DNA of 64,000 bases from Massilia varians (GTDB taxonomy: Bacteria > Pseudomonadota > Gammaproteobacteria > Burkholderiales > Burkholderiaceae_D). A program made the translations under genes and the position numbers. Position 1 is the first letter of the stretch, and every line of letters starts with the position of its first letter. Location of the stretch: the NCBI RefSeq assembly GCF_027923905.1, contig NZ_AP026966.1:3969001-4033000 (forward strand), given 5' to 3'. Below the pieces are notes generated by a model. The model saw nothing but the letters and a program-made list of their open reading frames with translations, did not search any database and was not told the DNA's origin. Below, one piece after another: positions 26,093 through 35,207 of the stretch.

Positions 26093-26839
26093 ATGCGCCT
26101 GCTTCCCCTTGCCCTGCTTGCCGTCGCCGTCGACGGATGCGCCGCTCCGGCGCAACCGGTCGAGCCGGCGCCAGCCGTCTCCACGGTCGTGACGACGGCG
26201 GCCCGCAACACCGCCGAGCTTTCCTACCGCTTCTTCCTCGGGGTGCAATACGAGCTGCACCAGCACATGCCGCCCGAGCCGCACCTGGTGGACCTGTGGT
26301 ACCGCCTTGCCTATTCGGGAAAGACGGAAGCCGAGCGCGACGCGTTCGTCCCGCCGGGCCACGCGATCACCGTGCACGGCAAGTCGGTGAGGGCCACGGT
26401 ACCGATGCGGCGCGGCGCCTATTTTTCGCTGCCGGCGATCCAGGACGCCTACGACCAGGAAGCCGCGCTCGTGATCAGCGACGTCGACAGGCCCTGGCTC
26501 GGCGTGTGGTGGACGCTGCGTGTGCCGACCAGCCAGCGCATGGCCTACCGCGACATCCGCCGTGCACGGGCGCAGATCGCCGCGGTACAGGGAAAAATCT
26601 CGGCGCACTCCCACGAATACCTGAGGAACGTCAAGCGCCAGCCCTACGACGGCATCAAGGCCTGCTTCCACGACGACGGCGGCGCGATCCTGGTCGACGG
26701 CAAGGCCGTCGCCGACGCCACCGAAGGCCGCTGCAAGGTGCTGTTCAGCGCCCCGGAGCGCATCGCGGACGACAGCAGCATCGCCTTCGCGGGCTCGCTC
26801 GACGTGGTCAGCTTCATCGACCGCGATTTCTACCGCTAG
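26093..26839 (+). CDS. Putative lipoprotein of unknown function
   Basis: 248 residues starting MRLLPLALLAVAVDGCAAP, a short signal sequence ending in Cys17 as in lipoproteins, though Asp-Gly before Cys makes an unusual lipobox. The mature part contains YRFFLGVQYELHQHMPPEPH, LRVPTSQRMAYRDIRRARAQ and CFHDDGGAILVDGKAVAD. I do not recognise a family. The frame is open upstream to 26027, but the signal sequence favours 26093. It is followed after 15 bases by a membrane protein gene on the same strand. Confidence 0.68.
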   Translation: MRLLPLALLAVAVDGCAAPAQPVEPAPAVSTVVTTAARNTAELSYRFFLGVQYELHQHMPPEPHLVDLWYRLAYSGKTEAERDAFVPPGHAITVHGKSVRATVPMRRGAYFSLPAIQDAYDQEAALVISDVDRPWLGVWWTLRVPTSQRMAYRDIRRARAQIAAVQGKISAHSHEYLRNVKRQPYDGIKACFHDDGGAILVDGKAVADATEGRCKVLFSAPERIADDSSIAFAGSLDVVSFIDRDFYR

Positions 26840-26854
26840 GATCGCGAGGCAAGC

Positions 26855-27607
26855 TTGCGTACCCCGCCGATCCATCCCCGCGTGGCCACCCGCGCCACGG
26901 CGGTGCAGCTCATGCGCGCCCGCCTGCTGCGCGAGGGCTTTCCGCGGGTCCAGATGTTCATCCTGGTGTCGCTCACCGGGCTGGCCGGTTTCGGCGCCTC
27001 GGTGGCGATGCTCGCCGCCGGGGTCGACACCATGGCGCTGCGCTACGCGCTGGCGATGGGCGTGGCCTACCTCGCCTTCCTGCTGCTCCTGTGGCTGTGG
27101 CTGCGTACGAGTGCGGCGGACTACCTCGACTTCCTGCCCTCTGATGGGCCGGGCGGCCAGGCGAGTGCGAACGATGCTGCGGCCGGCTTCAGCGGTGGCG
27201 GCGGCAGCTTCGACGGCGGCGGCGCCAGCGGCAACGTCGACTTCGGCACCCAGGACAGCGTCAGCGACGCCATCGCCGACGCGCCGCTCGATGTCGGGGC
27301 CGAGGCCGACGAAACCGTGATGCCCCTGGTCGTGATCCTGCTCGCCGTGGGCATCGCGCTGTCTTCCCTGTTCGTGATCTGGTCGGCGCCGATCCTGTTC
27401 GCCGAGATCCTGGTCGATGCCTTGCTGGCCGCGGGCCTGTACCGGCGCCTGCGGGTGCTGGAGCCGCAGCACTGGATGCTGGCGGCCTTGAAACGCACCA
27501 TCCTCCCCTTCGTGCTGACCACCCTGACGGTGGTCGCCGCGGGATGGGGCATGCAGGCCTATGCGCCCGAGGCGCGCTCGCTGGGCGAGGTCCTGGCCAG
27601 CCGCTAG
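26855..27607 (+). CDS. Membrane protein with Gly/Ser-rich loop
   Basis: 250 residues with about four membrane segments (roughly 35-55, 60-83, 155-178 and 215-236). Between the second and third is a low-complexity loop (about 110-128, FSGGGGSFDGGGASG). The start is taken as TTG at 26855, preceded by GCGAGGCAAGC; GTG at 26882 is an alternative. No family is recognised. The gene follows the putative lipoprotein closely and its stop overlaps the convergent kinase stop in the sequence CTAG. Confidence 0.65.
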   Translation: MRTPPIHPRVATRATAVQLMRARLLREGFPRVQMFILVSLTGLAGFGASVAMLAAGVDTMALRYALAMGVAYLAFLLLLWLWLRTSAADYLDFLPSDGPGGQASANDAAAGFSGGGGSFDGGGASGNVDFGTQDSVSDAIADAPLDVGAEADETVMPLVVILLAVGIALSSLFVIWSAPILFAEILVDALLAAGLYRRLRVLEPQHWMLAALKRTILPFVLTTLTVVAAGWGMQAYAPEARSLGEVLASR

Positions 27608-29895
27608 GCGGGCGCTGCCGGCAGTTCCACCACGAAGCGCGTGCCGCGTCCGGGCGCCGTGGTGAAGCCGATGGTGCCGCCGTGCTCCTCGATGATCGCC
27701 TTGCTGATCGCCAGTCCCAGGCCGGTGCCGCCGCGGGTGCGCGAGTCGGCGCCGTCGGCCTGGGCGAAGCGCTGGAACACGCGCTGCTGGAATTCCGGCG
27801 CGATGCCGGGGCCTTCATCCAGCACCAGCAGGCGGACCTTGCCGGGCGTGCGGGCCAGGCCCAGCGTGACGGTCTTGCCCGCCGGCGTGAACTTGATGGC
27901 GTTCGACAGCAGATTGGTCAGCACCTGCTCCATGCGGTCCGCGTCGATGCTGGCCGCGATCCGGGCCGCGCCCGCATCCCAGTCGCCCAGCAGGCGCACC
28001 CCCGCCTTGCGGGCATGCCCCTCCATGGCCGCCAGCGCGCGCTCGGCCACCGGCAGCAGCGGCTGCGCCAGCGTCTCGAAATGCATCTGGCCGGCCTCGA
28101 TCTTCTGGATGTCGAGCAGGTCGTTCACCATGCGCACCAGGCGCTCGCTGCTCTGGCTGGCGATGGTGATCAGGCGCAGGGCGTCCGGCGGCAGTTCGCC
28201 CGCCATGCCGTCGGCCAGCATCGCCAGCGAAGCCTGGATCGAGGTCAGCGGCGTGCGCAGCTCATGCGAGACGGTCGAGATGAACTCGTTCTTCATCTGC
28301 TCGACCCGCTTGCGCTCCGAGATATCGTGCAGGAACACGCTGAAGAAGGCGTCCTCGCCCTGGCCGGCCAGGGCCGCCGTCATCTCGATCGGGAATTCAC
28401 GGCCGTGGCGGTCGATCACCTTGCGCTCCAGGCGCTGGTCGAGCATGGCCAGGTGGCCGGTCTGGCGGAAGGCATGCAAGGCCTGGCCCAGGCTGGCGCG
28501 GTAGCGCTCCGGCAGCACCAGCTCGGCCAGCGGCCAGCCGACGGCCTCGTTGCGGCGCCAGCCGAACATGCGCTCGGCCGCGCCGTTCCAGTCGAGGATG
28601 ATACCGCGGCGGTCGACCGCGATGTAGGCATCCTGCGCCGCTTCCACGATCGCATTGATGCGCTGCTCGTTGGCCTGCACCGAGGCCAGCGCCCGCTCCA
28701 GTTCGCCGGTGCGTTCCTCGACCCGCTGCTCGAGCGTGGCGTTCAGGTCGCGCAGTTCGGCCTGCTTGCGCACCAGGTCGTCCACCAGCCCGTTCAGGGT
28801 GGTCGACAGCGCCTGCACCTCGAAATAGTCGTTCGCGTTCGGCGGCAGCCGGACCGCTTCGCCGCGTCCCAGGCGTTCGGCCGACTCGGCCAGCGCCCCG
28901 AGGGGACGGGTGATGCGGCGCGCCACCAGCAGGCCGGCCACGGAAAACAGCACCGCCAGCGCCGCGCCGCTCCACAGCGCCTGCTCGCGCAGGCGGCGCA
29001 CCGGCGCATAGGCATCCTCCACGTCCTGGCGCACTAGCACGGTCCAGCCCAGGCCCGGGTACAGGTCGCGGCCGACGGTGGCGCCGTAGCCGACCAGGTA
29101 GGACAGGCCGTCCGGCCACTCTTCGACCAGATAACCGGCGCGCTTCTGCTGCGCCAGGCGCAGGCTCCGGGTAGCGATCTTCTTGCCCTGCAGGCCGGGC
29201 GGGCCGAACAGGACCTCGCCCTGCCGGCTGACGATCAGGGCCTGGACCCGGCCGCGCGCCTGGACCGAGGCGACGATCGAGCGCTCGACGTCGCGCGCCC
29301 ATTGCCAGGACAGGTGCACGCCCAGCACGCCGGCGGTCTTGCCGGACAGGTCGGTGTAGGGGAAGGCCACGTCGACAAAGCGGCGCGGCTCGCCGTTCTC
29401 GCCCGGCAGCAGCTTGGCGAGCTTGACCGCCTCGTGCACGTCGCCCACGTTGACGCCTGCGAGGGCGTTGCGGAACCAGGGGCGCTGCGACACGTCGACA
29501 CCCTCGAGCAGGCCGCGCGCCTCGACGATCACCCGGCCGTCCAAGCCGGTCAGGCCGATCCAGTCGTAGTAGCCGTAGGTCTCGCGCATGTCTGACAGCA
29601 CCTGGCGCCGCTCGGCCGGCGCGATGCCGGCATCGCGCAGCGCGCGGCGCCGCGTCATCAGGCTGACCTCGCGGTAGCGCTCGGCCATGCCACGGTCGAG
29701 CTTGTCCGCGGTCTGGCGCGCCATCTCGCCCAGGTTGTTGCCGATGCTGTCCTTGACCTGTTCGGTCGACGAGCGCTCGATGACCCCGACCAGCAACAGG
29801 GTCAGGATCACCGTCAGCAGCGAAAACGCCAGCGCCAGCCAGGCGCCAAGGCCGCGCCTGCGGCGCCGTGTGGGGGGAGTTGCGGGTGTGTCCAT
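27604..29895 (-). CDS. Transmembrane sensor histidine kinase (Cache-HAMP-PAS-HisKA-HATPase)
   Basis: 763 residues. Membrane helices at about 17-39 and 308-325 enclose a periplasmic double-Cache-like sensor (YYDWIGLTGLDGRVI, QRPWFRNALAG, FVDVAFPYTD, LGVHLSWQWA). A HAMP domain (about 322-375), a coiled coil (375-410) and a PAS domain (410-530, ending DISERKRVE) follow. Then come HisKA with His544 in STVSHELRTPL and a HATPase with NLLSNAIKFTP, DEGPGIAP and GGTGLGLAISK. No response regulator lies next to it. The start at 29895 (ATG) is favoured over TTG at 29916; neither has a strong ribosome site. The signal is probably a small extracellular ligand. Confidence 0.92.
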   Translation of the reverse strand: MDTPATPPTRRRRRGLGAWLALAFSLLTVILTLLLVGVIERSSTEQVKDSIGNNLGEMARQTADKLDRGMAERYREVSLMTRRRALRDAGIAPAERRQVLSDMRETYGYYDWIGLTGLDGRVIVEARGLLEGVDVSQRPWFRNALAGVNVGDVHEAVKLAKLLPGENGEPRRFVDVAFPYTDLSGKTAGVLGVHLSWQWARDVERSIVASVQARGRVQALIVSRQGEVLFGPPGLQGKKIATRSLRLAQQKRAGYLVEEWPDGLSYLVGYGATVGRDLYPGLGWTVLVRQDVEDAYAPVRRLREQALWSGAALAVLFSVAGLLVARRITRPLGALAESAERLGRGEAVRLPPNANDYFEVQALSTTLNGLVDDLVRKQAELRDLNATLEQRVEERTGELERALASVQANEQRINAIVEAAQDAYIAVDRRGIILDWNGAAERMFGWRRNEAVGWPLAELVLPERYRASLGQALHAFRQTGHLAMLDQRLERKVIDRHGREFPIEMTAALAGQGEDAFFSVFLHDISERKRVEQMKNEFISTVSHELRTPLTSIQASLAMLADGMAGELPPDALRLITIASQSSERLVRMVNDLLDIQKIEAGQMHFETLAQPLLPVAERALAAMEGHARKAGVRLLGDWDAGAARIAASIDADRMEQVLTNLLSNAIKFTPAGKTVTLGLARTPGKVRLLVLDEGPGIAPEFQQRVFQRFAQADGADSRTRGGTGLGLAISKAIIEEHGGTIGFTTAPGRGTRFVVELPAAPA

Positions 29896-30057
29896 GCTGG
29901 GCTGGGCTCGAAACAATTGCGCCAGCGTAACACACGTCAGCCCGACATACTATGGGCGAGACCGTGGGCGTCGCACGGGAGAAACGGATTTCCTGTAAAC
30001 TAGACGGCTAGTGATTTGCACGATGTTGCAACGACAAGAAACACCACGAGAACGCCC

Positions 30058-30717
30058 ATGTCCACCCCATCCCCCGCCGCCGATCAGTTGCTCGATTACG
30101 TCACCTCCTGCGCCCTGCCGACGCCCTGGGCGCAGTTCACGCTGCACGCCTTCATCGAGCACTCGACGGGCAAGGAGCACCTGGCGATGGTACTGGGCGA
30201 CATTGGCGACGGCGAACCGGTGCTGGCGCGCGTGCATTCCGAATGCCTGACCGGCGACGTGCTGTTCTCGCAGCGTTGCGACTGCGGCGCCCAGCTCGAG
30301 GGCGCGCTGCGGCGCATTGCCGAGGAAGGGCGCGGCGTCCTGCTGTACCTGCGCCAGGAAGGCCGCGGCATCGGCCTGGTCAACAAGATCCGCGCCTACC
30401 GCCTGCAGGAAGCCGGCGCCGACACCGTCGAGGCCAACCTGCAGCTGGGCTTCCATGCCGACGCCCGCAACTACGAGTTGTGCAAGCCGATGCTGGAACA
30501 GTTCGGCGTGCGTTCGCTGCGCCTGATGACCAACAACCCGCGCAAGATCGACGCCATGACCCGCCTCGGGATCGCGGTGGCCGAGCGCGTGCCGCTGCTG
30601 GTCAACCGCAATGCCTTCAACGACAGCTACCTGAACACCAAGCAGGCCAAGCTGGGCCACATGATGGGTCCGGCCGAGCCGCTTGCCGCCGCGCTGGCCG
30701 AGCCTGGCACGAACTGA
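30058..30717 (+). CDS. ribA: GTP cyclohydrolase II
   Basis: First enzyme of riboflavin synthesis: opens GTP to 2,5-diamino-6-ribosylamino-pyrimidinone phosphate with loss of formate and pyrophosphate. 219 residues, normal for a stand-alone RibA. The zinc cysteines are in [18 protein letters not shown] (Cys63, Cys74, Cys76). [17 protein letters not shown] and LMTNNPRKI are the active-site segments. The ATG at 30058 fits the family length. I see no FMN riboswitch upstream. It is not clustered with other rib genes here. Confidence 0.96.
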   Translation: MSTPSPAADQLLDYVTSCALPTPWAQFTLHAFIEHSTGKEHLAMVLGDIGDGEPVLARVHSECLTGDVLFSQRCDCGAQLEGALRRIAEEGRGVLLYLRQEGRGIGLVNKIRAYRLQEAGADTVEANLQLGFHADARNYELCKPMLEQFGVRSLRLMTNNPRKIDAMTRLGIAVAERVPLLVNRNAFNDSYLNTKQAKLGHMMGPAEPLAAALAEPGTN

Positions 30718-30826
30718 GCTTCCGGCTTCGCGTGATCGGGCCAGCGGAGCGGATCGCGCTAGCGCGCGCACAGATCCCGCGTCCGATGGCAAGATAATGC
30801 TTCCTTGTTGCCAATGATCGGATTGC

Positions 30827-32284
30827 ATGAAACGGACTGCCGCCGCCCTCCTGCTTCTTTGCCTCACGGCGGGCGCAGCCACGGCTCCGCCTGAACAGGC
30901 CAACCGCCCGCCTCCAGCCCACGCCGCCACGGCGCCGGCGCCGCCCCCGCACCTGACGCCCAGCGCGCCGCCGGGGACCACCCCGCCGGCGCCGGCGCCG
31001 GGCGAGGTCGATGCCCAGGACGCCCTGCCGCCGCCCTCCTCCGCCGCCCAGGACCTGTACTCGTCGGCGCGCGGCGACCTGCTGCAGATCCGCATGCTGC
31101 TCAAGAACGGCCGCACCCAGTCCACCGTCGGCTCGGGCTTCCTGGTCGGCACTGGCAACCTGGTCGTCACCAACTACCACGTGGTATCGCAAATGGCGCT
31201 CGACCCCGACGTCTACACCGCCGAATACGTCGACACCGACGGCAACAGCGGCCCGGTCGAGCTGCTGGCCGTCGACGTGCTGCACGACCTGGCGGTCCTG
31301 CGCGTCGACCGCGAAGGCAGCGGTTTCTTCAAGGTGCCCGAACGCCCGGTGCGCCTGACCCAGGGGCAGCGCCTGTACTCGCTCGGCAATCCCCTCGACC
31401 TGGGCTTTGCGATCTCGGAAGGCGCCTACAACGGCATCGTCACGCGCAGCTTCTACGACCAGCTCATGTTCGGCGGGCCGATCAATTCCGGCATGAGCGG
31501 CGGGCCCAGCGTGACCGGCAGCGGCACCGTGGCCGGCGTCAACGTGTCCAAGCGGCGCGACGGCGAGTCGGTCAGCTTCCTGGTTCCCGTCAAGTATGTG
31601 CAGGAGTTGCTGCGCAAGGTGGAGCGCCAGCCGGCGCCGCCGAAGGATTTCAATCCCCTGATCGCGGCCCAGCTCCTGGCGCACCAGCGCGCCATGGTCG
31701 ACCGCCTGCTGGAAGAGCCGCTCGCCATCAAGAGCATGGGCCCCTACCTGGTGCCGGTGCGCGAATCCGGCCAGCTGCGCTGCTGGGGACGCTCGAACGT
31801 GAAGGCCGAGACCGCGTACACCTCGGACTCGATGAGCTGCGCGATGGAGTCGGCGATCTACGTGTCCGCGACCCAGCAGACCGGCCACGTGTCGATGACC
31901 CACCAGTACATCCGTTCCGACAACCTGGCCCGGCTGCCTTTCGCGGCGCTCAGCAGCCGCCTGTTCGGCGCCGCCAATCTGGGCAATGCCGGCGACCGGC
32001 GCCTGACCAAGCCGGTGTGCACCGAACGCTTCGTGCACACCCGCACCCTGCCGCTGCGCGCGGTGACCTGTGTGCGCGCCTACCGCAAGTTCGAGGGCCT
32101 GTACAACTTCACGCTGCTCACGGCCAGCACCAACGCGGCCGAGTCGAGCCTGCAGAGCCGGCTGGACATATCGGGCGTGTCGTATGAAAACGGCGTGCGC
32201 GTGACCCGCGCCTTCCTCGGCTCCTTCGGACGCAACATCCGGCGCCCGCCCGCCGCACCAGGCGCGCCCGGAGGCCGGCCATGA
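30827..32284 (+). CDS. Secreted trypsin-like serine protease
   Basis: 485 residues with a signal peptide (about 1-20) and a long Pro/Ala linker (about 21-72). The protease domain has the S1 triad His118 (VTNYHVVS), Asp154 (VDVLHDLAVL) and Ser224 (NSGMSGGPSV), as in HtrA-like S1C enzymes. No PDZ domain is evident. The C-terminal 220 residues, with several Cys (LRCWGR, SMSCAMES, KPVCTERF, VTCVRAY), are of unknown type. The stop overlaps the ATG of an FHA membrane protein, implying a coupled periplasmic protease and cytoplasmic phosphothreonine-reading partner. The substrate is unknown. Confidence 0.88.
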   Translation: MKRTAAALLLLCLTAGAATAPPEQANRPPPAHAATAPAPPPHLTPSAPPGTTPPAPAPGEVDAQDALPPPSSAAQDLYSSARGDLLQIRMLLKNGRTQSTVGSGFLVGTGNLVVTNYHVVSQMALDPDVYTAEYVDTDGNSGPVELLAVDVLHDLAVLRVDREGSGFFKVPERPVRLTQGQRLYSLGNPLDLGFAISEGAYNGIVTRSFYDQLMFGGPINSGMSGGPSVTGSGTVAGVNVSKRRDGESVSFLVPVKYVQELLRKVERQPAPPKDFNPLIAAQLLAHQRAMVDRLLEEPLAIKSMGPYLVPVRESGQLRCWGRSNVKAETAYTSDSMSCAMESAIYVSATQQTGHVSMTHQYIRSDNLARLPFAALSSRLFGAANLGNAGDRRLTKPVCTERFVHTRTLPLRAVTCVRAYRKFEGLYNFTLLTASTNAAESSLQSRLDISGVSYENGVRVTRAFLGSFGRNIRRPPAAPGAPGGRP

Positions 32285-33243
32285 ACGGTCCCTGGACCGT
32301 CGAGATCCTGGCGCGCAACGGCGAGGTGCTGCACCGGCACCGTGCGGCAAGCCTGCCGATCCGCGTCGGCCGCGCCTACGACAACGACTTCATCCTCGAC
32401 GACGAATACGCGGCCGCGCACCACGCCGTGATCGAACAGGGTCCGGATGGCGCGCTCTCGATGCGCGACCTCGGCACCCGCAACGGCTTGAACATCGGGC
32501 GCAAGCGGGTGCAGGAACTGTCCCTCACGGGCGACACCGTGGTGCGCATGGGCCACACCTCGCTGCGCGTGCGCGCGGCCGATTTCCCGGTGCCGGCCGA
32601 GCTGCGCGACCGCACCATGCACGGCTGGGAAGGGCTGGTGCCCGGCGTCGTCGGCGTGCTGCTGGCCGGTCTGGTCGCCCTGTTCGTGACCTGGCTGTTC
32701 GACGCCGAACCCTTCGAACTGCTCAACTATGTGCTGGCGCCCGGCGCCGGCATCGGCGCGGCGCTGCTGTGGAGCGGCCTGTGGGCCTTCATGAACCGCC
32801 TATTCGGGCGCTATACCCGGCTGGGACGGCACCTGTTCATCTTCGGCTGCGGGATGGCGGCCCTGGTGGGCTTCCGCCTGCTGGCGGCGGTGGCCGCCTA
32901 TGCCTGGTCGCTCGAATGGCTCACCCGCTACGGTTCCCACGTCGCGGTGGCGACCGGCGCGGGCATCATCTACTTCCACCTGGCGACCATCAAGCCGTCC
33001 CTGCGCCGGCGCCTGCGCGCGATCTGCGCCGTTGGCGCGGTGCTGGCGTCCGCTCTGGTGCTGATCGCGAACCAGCAGCGCCACGGGCGCGTGGCGGACG
33101 AACTGTACATGTCGGTGCAGCTGCCGCCGGCGCTGCGCGCCAGCCCCGACGCGACGGTGGCCGAGTACATGGCCGACGTCGAGGCGATGCGCAAGCAGCT
33201 GGAGGAAGAGCGCGGGCTTGTCCCGGCTGCCGGCGGGAACTGA
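32281..33243 (+). CDS. FHA-domain membrane protein
   Basis: 320 residues. An N-terminal FHA domain (about 20-95) shows IRVGRAYDNDFILDD, AAHHAVIEQ and RDLGTRNGLNIG, the phosphothreonine-peptide binding pattern with conserved GR, S/H and N positions. Four to five membrane helices follow (about 112-135, 143-165, 175-200, 215-235 and 242-262), then a short C-terminal helix. It is translated from an ATGA overlap with the secreted protease gene. No Ser/Thr kinase is nearby in the window. The function may be to sense a phosphorylated partner and control the protease across the membrane. Confidence 0.85.
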   Translation: MNGPWTVEILARNGEVLHRHRAASLPIRVGRAYDNDFILDDEYAAAHHAVIEQGPDGALSMRDLGTRNGLNIGRKRVQELSLTGDTVVRMGHTSLRVRAADFPVPAELRDRTMHGWEGLVPGVVGVLLAGLVALFVTWLFDAEPFELLNYVLAPGAGIGAALLWSGLWAFMNRLFGRYTRLGRHLFIFGCGMAALVGFRLLAAVAAYAWSLEWLTRYGSHVAVATGAGIIYFHLATIKPSLRRRLRAICAVGAVLASALVLIANQQRHGRVADELYMSVQLPPALRASPDATVAEYMADVEAMRKQLEEERGLVPAAGGN

Positions 33244-33314
33244 GCAAGGCTTTGCAGCTTTGACAAGCAGCGGCGAATGCTGGATGATCGGGCCATCTCC
33301 AGCCCGGCCAGCCC

Positions 33315-34379
33315 ATGAAACCGACCCGCAGCGCCATCACCGCCATCATCGCCTGGTTCCTGTTCTGGGCGCTGATGGTGCTGGTCGCCATCGAGGACTA
33401 CCGGCGCGACGGCGGCACGGCCTATTGGCAGCCGGTGCTCTGGGAGACTTCCTCCGCGCTGGCGGCGACCTTCCTGCTGCTGCTCGCGCGCCGCATCACT
33501 CGCCGCAACGACCACCTCATCGCCACGCCCTGGCGCTGGTTCGCGCTACAGGCGCGCATGCTGCCGCTGTACTGGCTTGCCTTCGTGCCGCTGGCATTCG
33601 GCATGCGTCATGCCGTGTATGCGCTGGCCGGCGCCAGCTACGAGCACGAAGCCTGGCCCCAGATATTCGTCTACGAATCCCTCAAGCTCACCGTGTTCGC
33701 GGGTTTGTTCACCGTGATCGCGTTCGGCCTGCTGTCCTACCGCGAGCTGCTCGGCGCGCGCCTGCGGGCCGAGCAGGCCAACGCGCTGCTGCGCGAGGCC
33801 CAGCTGCAGTCGCTGGCGCGCCAGATGCAGCCGCATTTCCTGTTCAACGCGCTCAATACGATCTCCTCGCTGATGCACACCGACGTGGCCCGCGCCGACG
33901 CCACGCTGGTGCAACTGGCGGACCTGCTGCGCGCCGCCTTGGCGCTGGGCGAACGGCCGCAGGCCACGCTTGCGGAAGAATTGCGCCTGGCGCGCGCCTA
34001 CGCCGGCGTGATGGAAGAACGCTTCGATGGACGCGCCCGGGTCGAGTGGCGCATCGACGAGGCGCTGCTGGGCATTGCACTGCCGGCGATGAGCGTGCAG
34101 CCGCTGCTGGAGAACGTGTTCAAGCACACGGTCGAACGGCGGCGCAACCCGACTTGCATGACGGTCAGCGCGACGCGCGACGGCGAGCATTTCATGCTGC
34201 GCGTCGAGGACGACGGCGGCATCCTCGACAAGGATGCCGGGGACAGTGGGCAGGGCATCGGCCTGGCCAACCTGCGTGCGCGTCTGGCCGGGCTGTACGG
34301 GGACGGCGCCAGCCTGAGCCTGAGCCAGCTGCTGCCTTGCGGCGTACGCACGGAACTGAGGCTGCCATGCGCATCCTGA
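33315..34379 (+). CDS. LytS/AlgZ-type sensor histidine kinase
   Basis: 354 residues. Four membrane helices (about 8-28, 42-60, 80-105 and 118-142) precede a His_kinase (PF06580-type) domain with His174 in [14 protein letters not shown] and a HATPase with [12 protein letters not shown] and [13 protein letters not shown]. This family normally pairs with a LytTR-domain response regulator, and such a gene follows with a 13-base overlap but is broken. The kinase itself has no visible lesion, so it is either orphaned recently or serves another regulator. Confidence 0.9.
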   Translation: MKPTRSAITAIIAWFLFWALMVLVAIEDYRRDGGTAYWQPVLWETSSALAATFLLLLARRITRRNDHLIATPWRWFALQARMLPLYWLAFVPLAFGMRHAVYALAGASYEHEAWPQIFVYESLKLTVFAGLFTVIAFGLLSYRELLGARLRAEQANALLREAQLQSLARQMQPHFLFNALNTISSLMHTDVARADATLVQLADLLRAALALGERPQATLAEELRLARAYAGVMEERFDGRARVEWRIDEALLGIALPAMSVQPLLENVFKHTVERRRNPTCMTVSATRDGEHFMLRVEDDGGILDKDAGDSGQGIGLANLRARLAGLYGDGASLSLSQLLPCGVRTELRLPCAS

Positions 34380-35082
34380 TCGTCGACGACGAGCGCCCGG
34401 CGCGCGAGCGCCTGCGCCGCATGCTGGCGCTGGAGGCAGGGATCGAGACCATCGACGAGGCTGCCGACGGCATCGAGGCGCTGCGGCAGGTGGCGCAGCT
34501 GCGGCCCGATGCCCTGCTGCTCGACGTCGAGATGCGGAGCTGTCGGGCATCGACCTGGCGGCCTTGCTGCCCGCCCCCAGGCCATTGATCGTGTTCGTCA
34601 CGGCCTACGACGAGTACGCGCTGCGCGCTTTTGATGCGAATGCCATCGATTACCTGCTCAAGCCCTTCGACCAGGCGCGCCTGCGGCGGGCGCTCGAGCG
34701 CCTGCGCGCGCGCCATGCGGCGTAGGCCCTGGCTGCGGCAGCATCCGGTCTGCCGCCGCGCCAGCTCCTGGTGTCGGAGCGCGGCGCCACGCGGGTGGTG
34801 CAGGTGGCGGACATCGAATGGCTGGAGACCGCCGACAACTACGTGGTCCTGCACACCGCCGGCGACGCGCCGCTGCTGCGCCAGACCCTGTCGGGCCTGC
34901 TGGCGCAACTGGGCAGCGGGTTCGTGCGTTGCCATCGGCGCGCGGCGGTGCGTCCCGGCGCCGTCCAGCGCATTGTCCCGCTCGACAAGGGCAACTGCGA
35001 ACTGGTGCTGCGCAGCGGCGCGCTCGTGCCCTGCAGCCGCCAGTACCGGGCGGCGCTGATCGAAGCGCTCCAGGCCTGCTAG
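34367..35082 (+). pseudogene. LytTR-family response regulator, broken by a frameshift and a stop codon
   Basis: The receiver domain starts [20 protein letters not shown] and reaches LLLDVEM, then loses frame. Inserting one C after base 34535 (CGG to CCGG) gives [20 protein letters not shown] in pattern, running through [24 protein letters not shown] in the correct frame. That frame then meets TAG at 34723-34725 (RARHAA-stop-ALAAA), most simply a CAG to TAG change, before the LytTR DNA-binding domain (ERGATRVVQVADIEWLETADNYVVLHT, FVRCHRRAAV). Two independent lesions make a real pseudogene more likely than a sequencing error. It would have been the partner of the kinase just upstream. Confidence 0.88.
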
Positions 35083-35207
35083 CCTGAGAGCGCGCTCTTG
35101 TTCCTTCTGTCCGATCCGCCCCATCCCGGACCCGCCTCGCCACAAAACGCTCGCCGCCGGCATGCCGAAACGTCATGCTCGCGCCATCACTTCAACAAGA
35201 GCGAGCC

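Noticed and set aside
29917..30057. Possible FMN riboswitch before ribA
   Set aside because: The leader is short and lacks the conserved RFN segments, so no riboswitch is supported.
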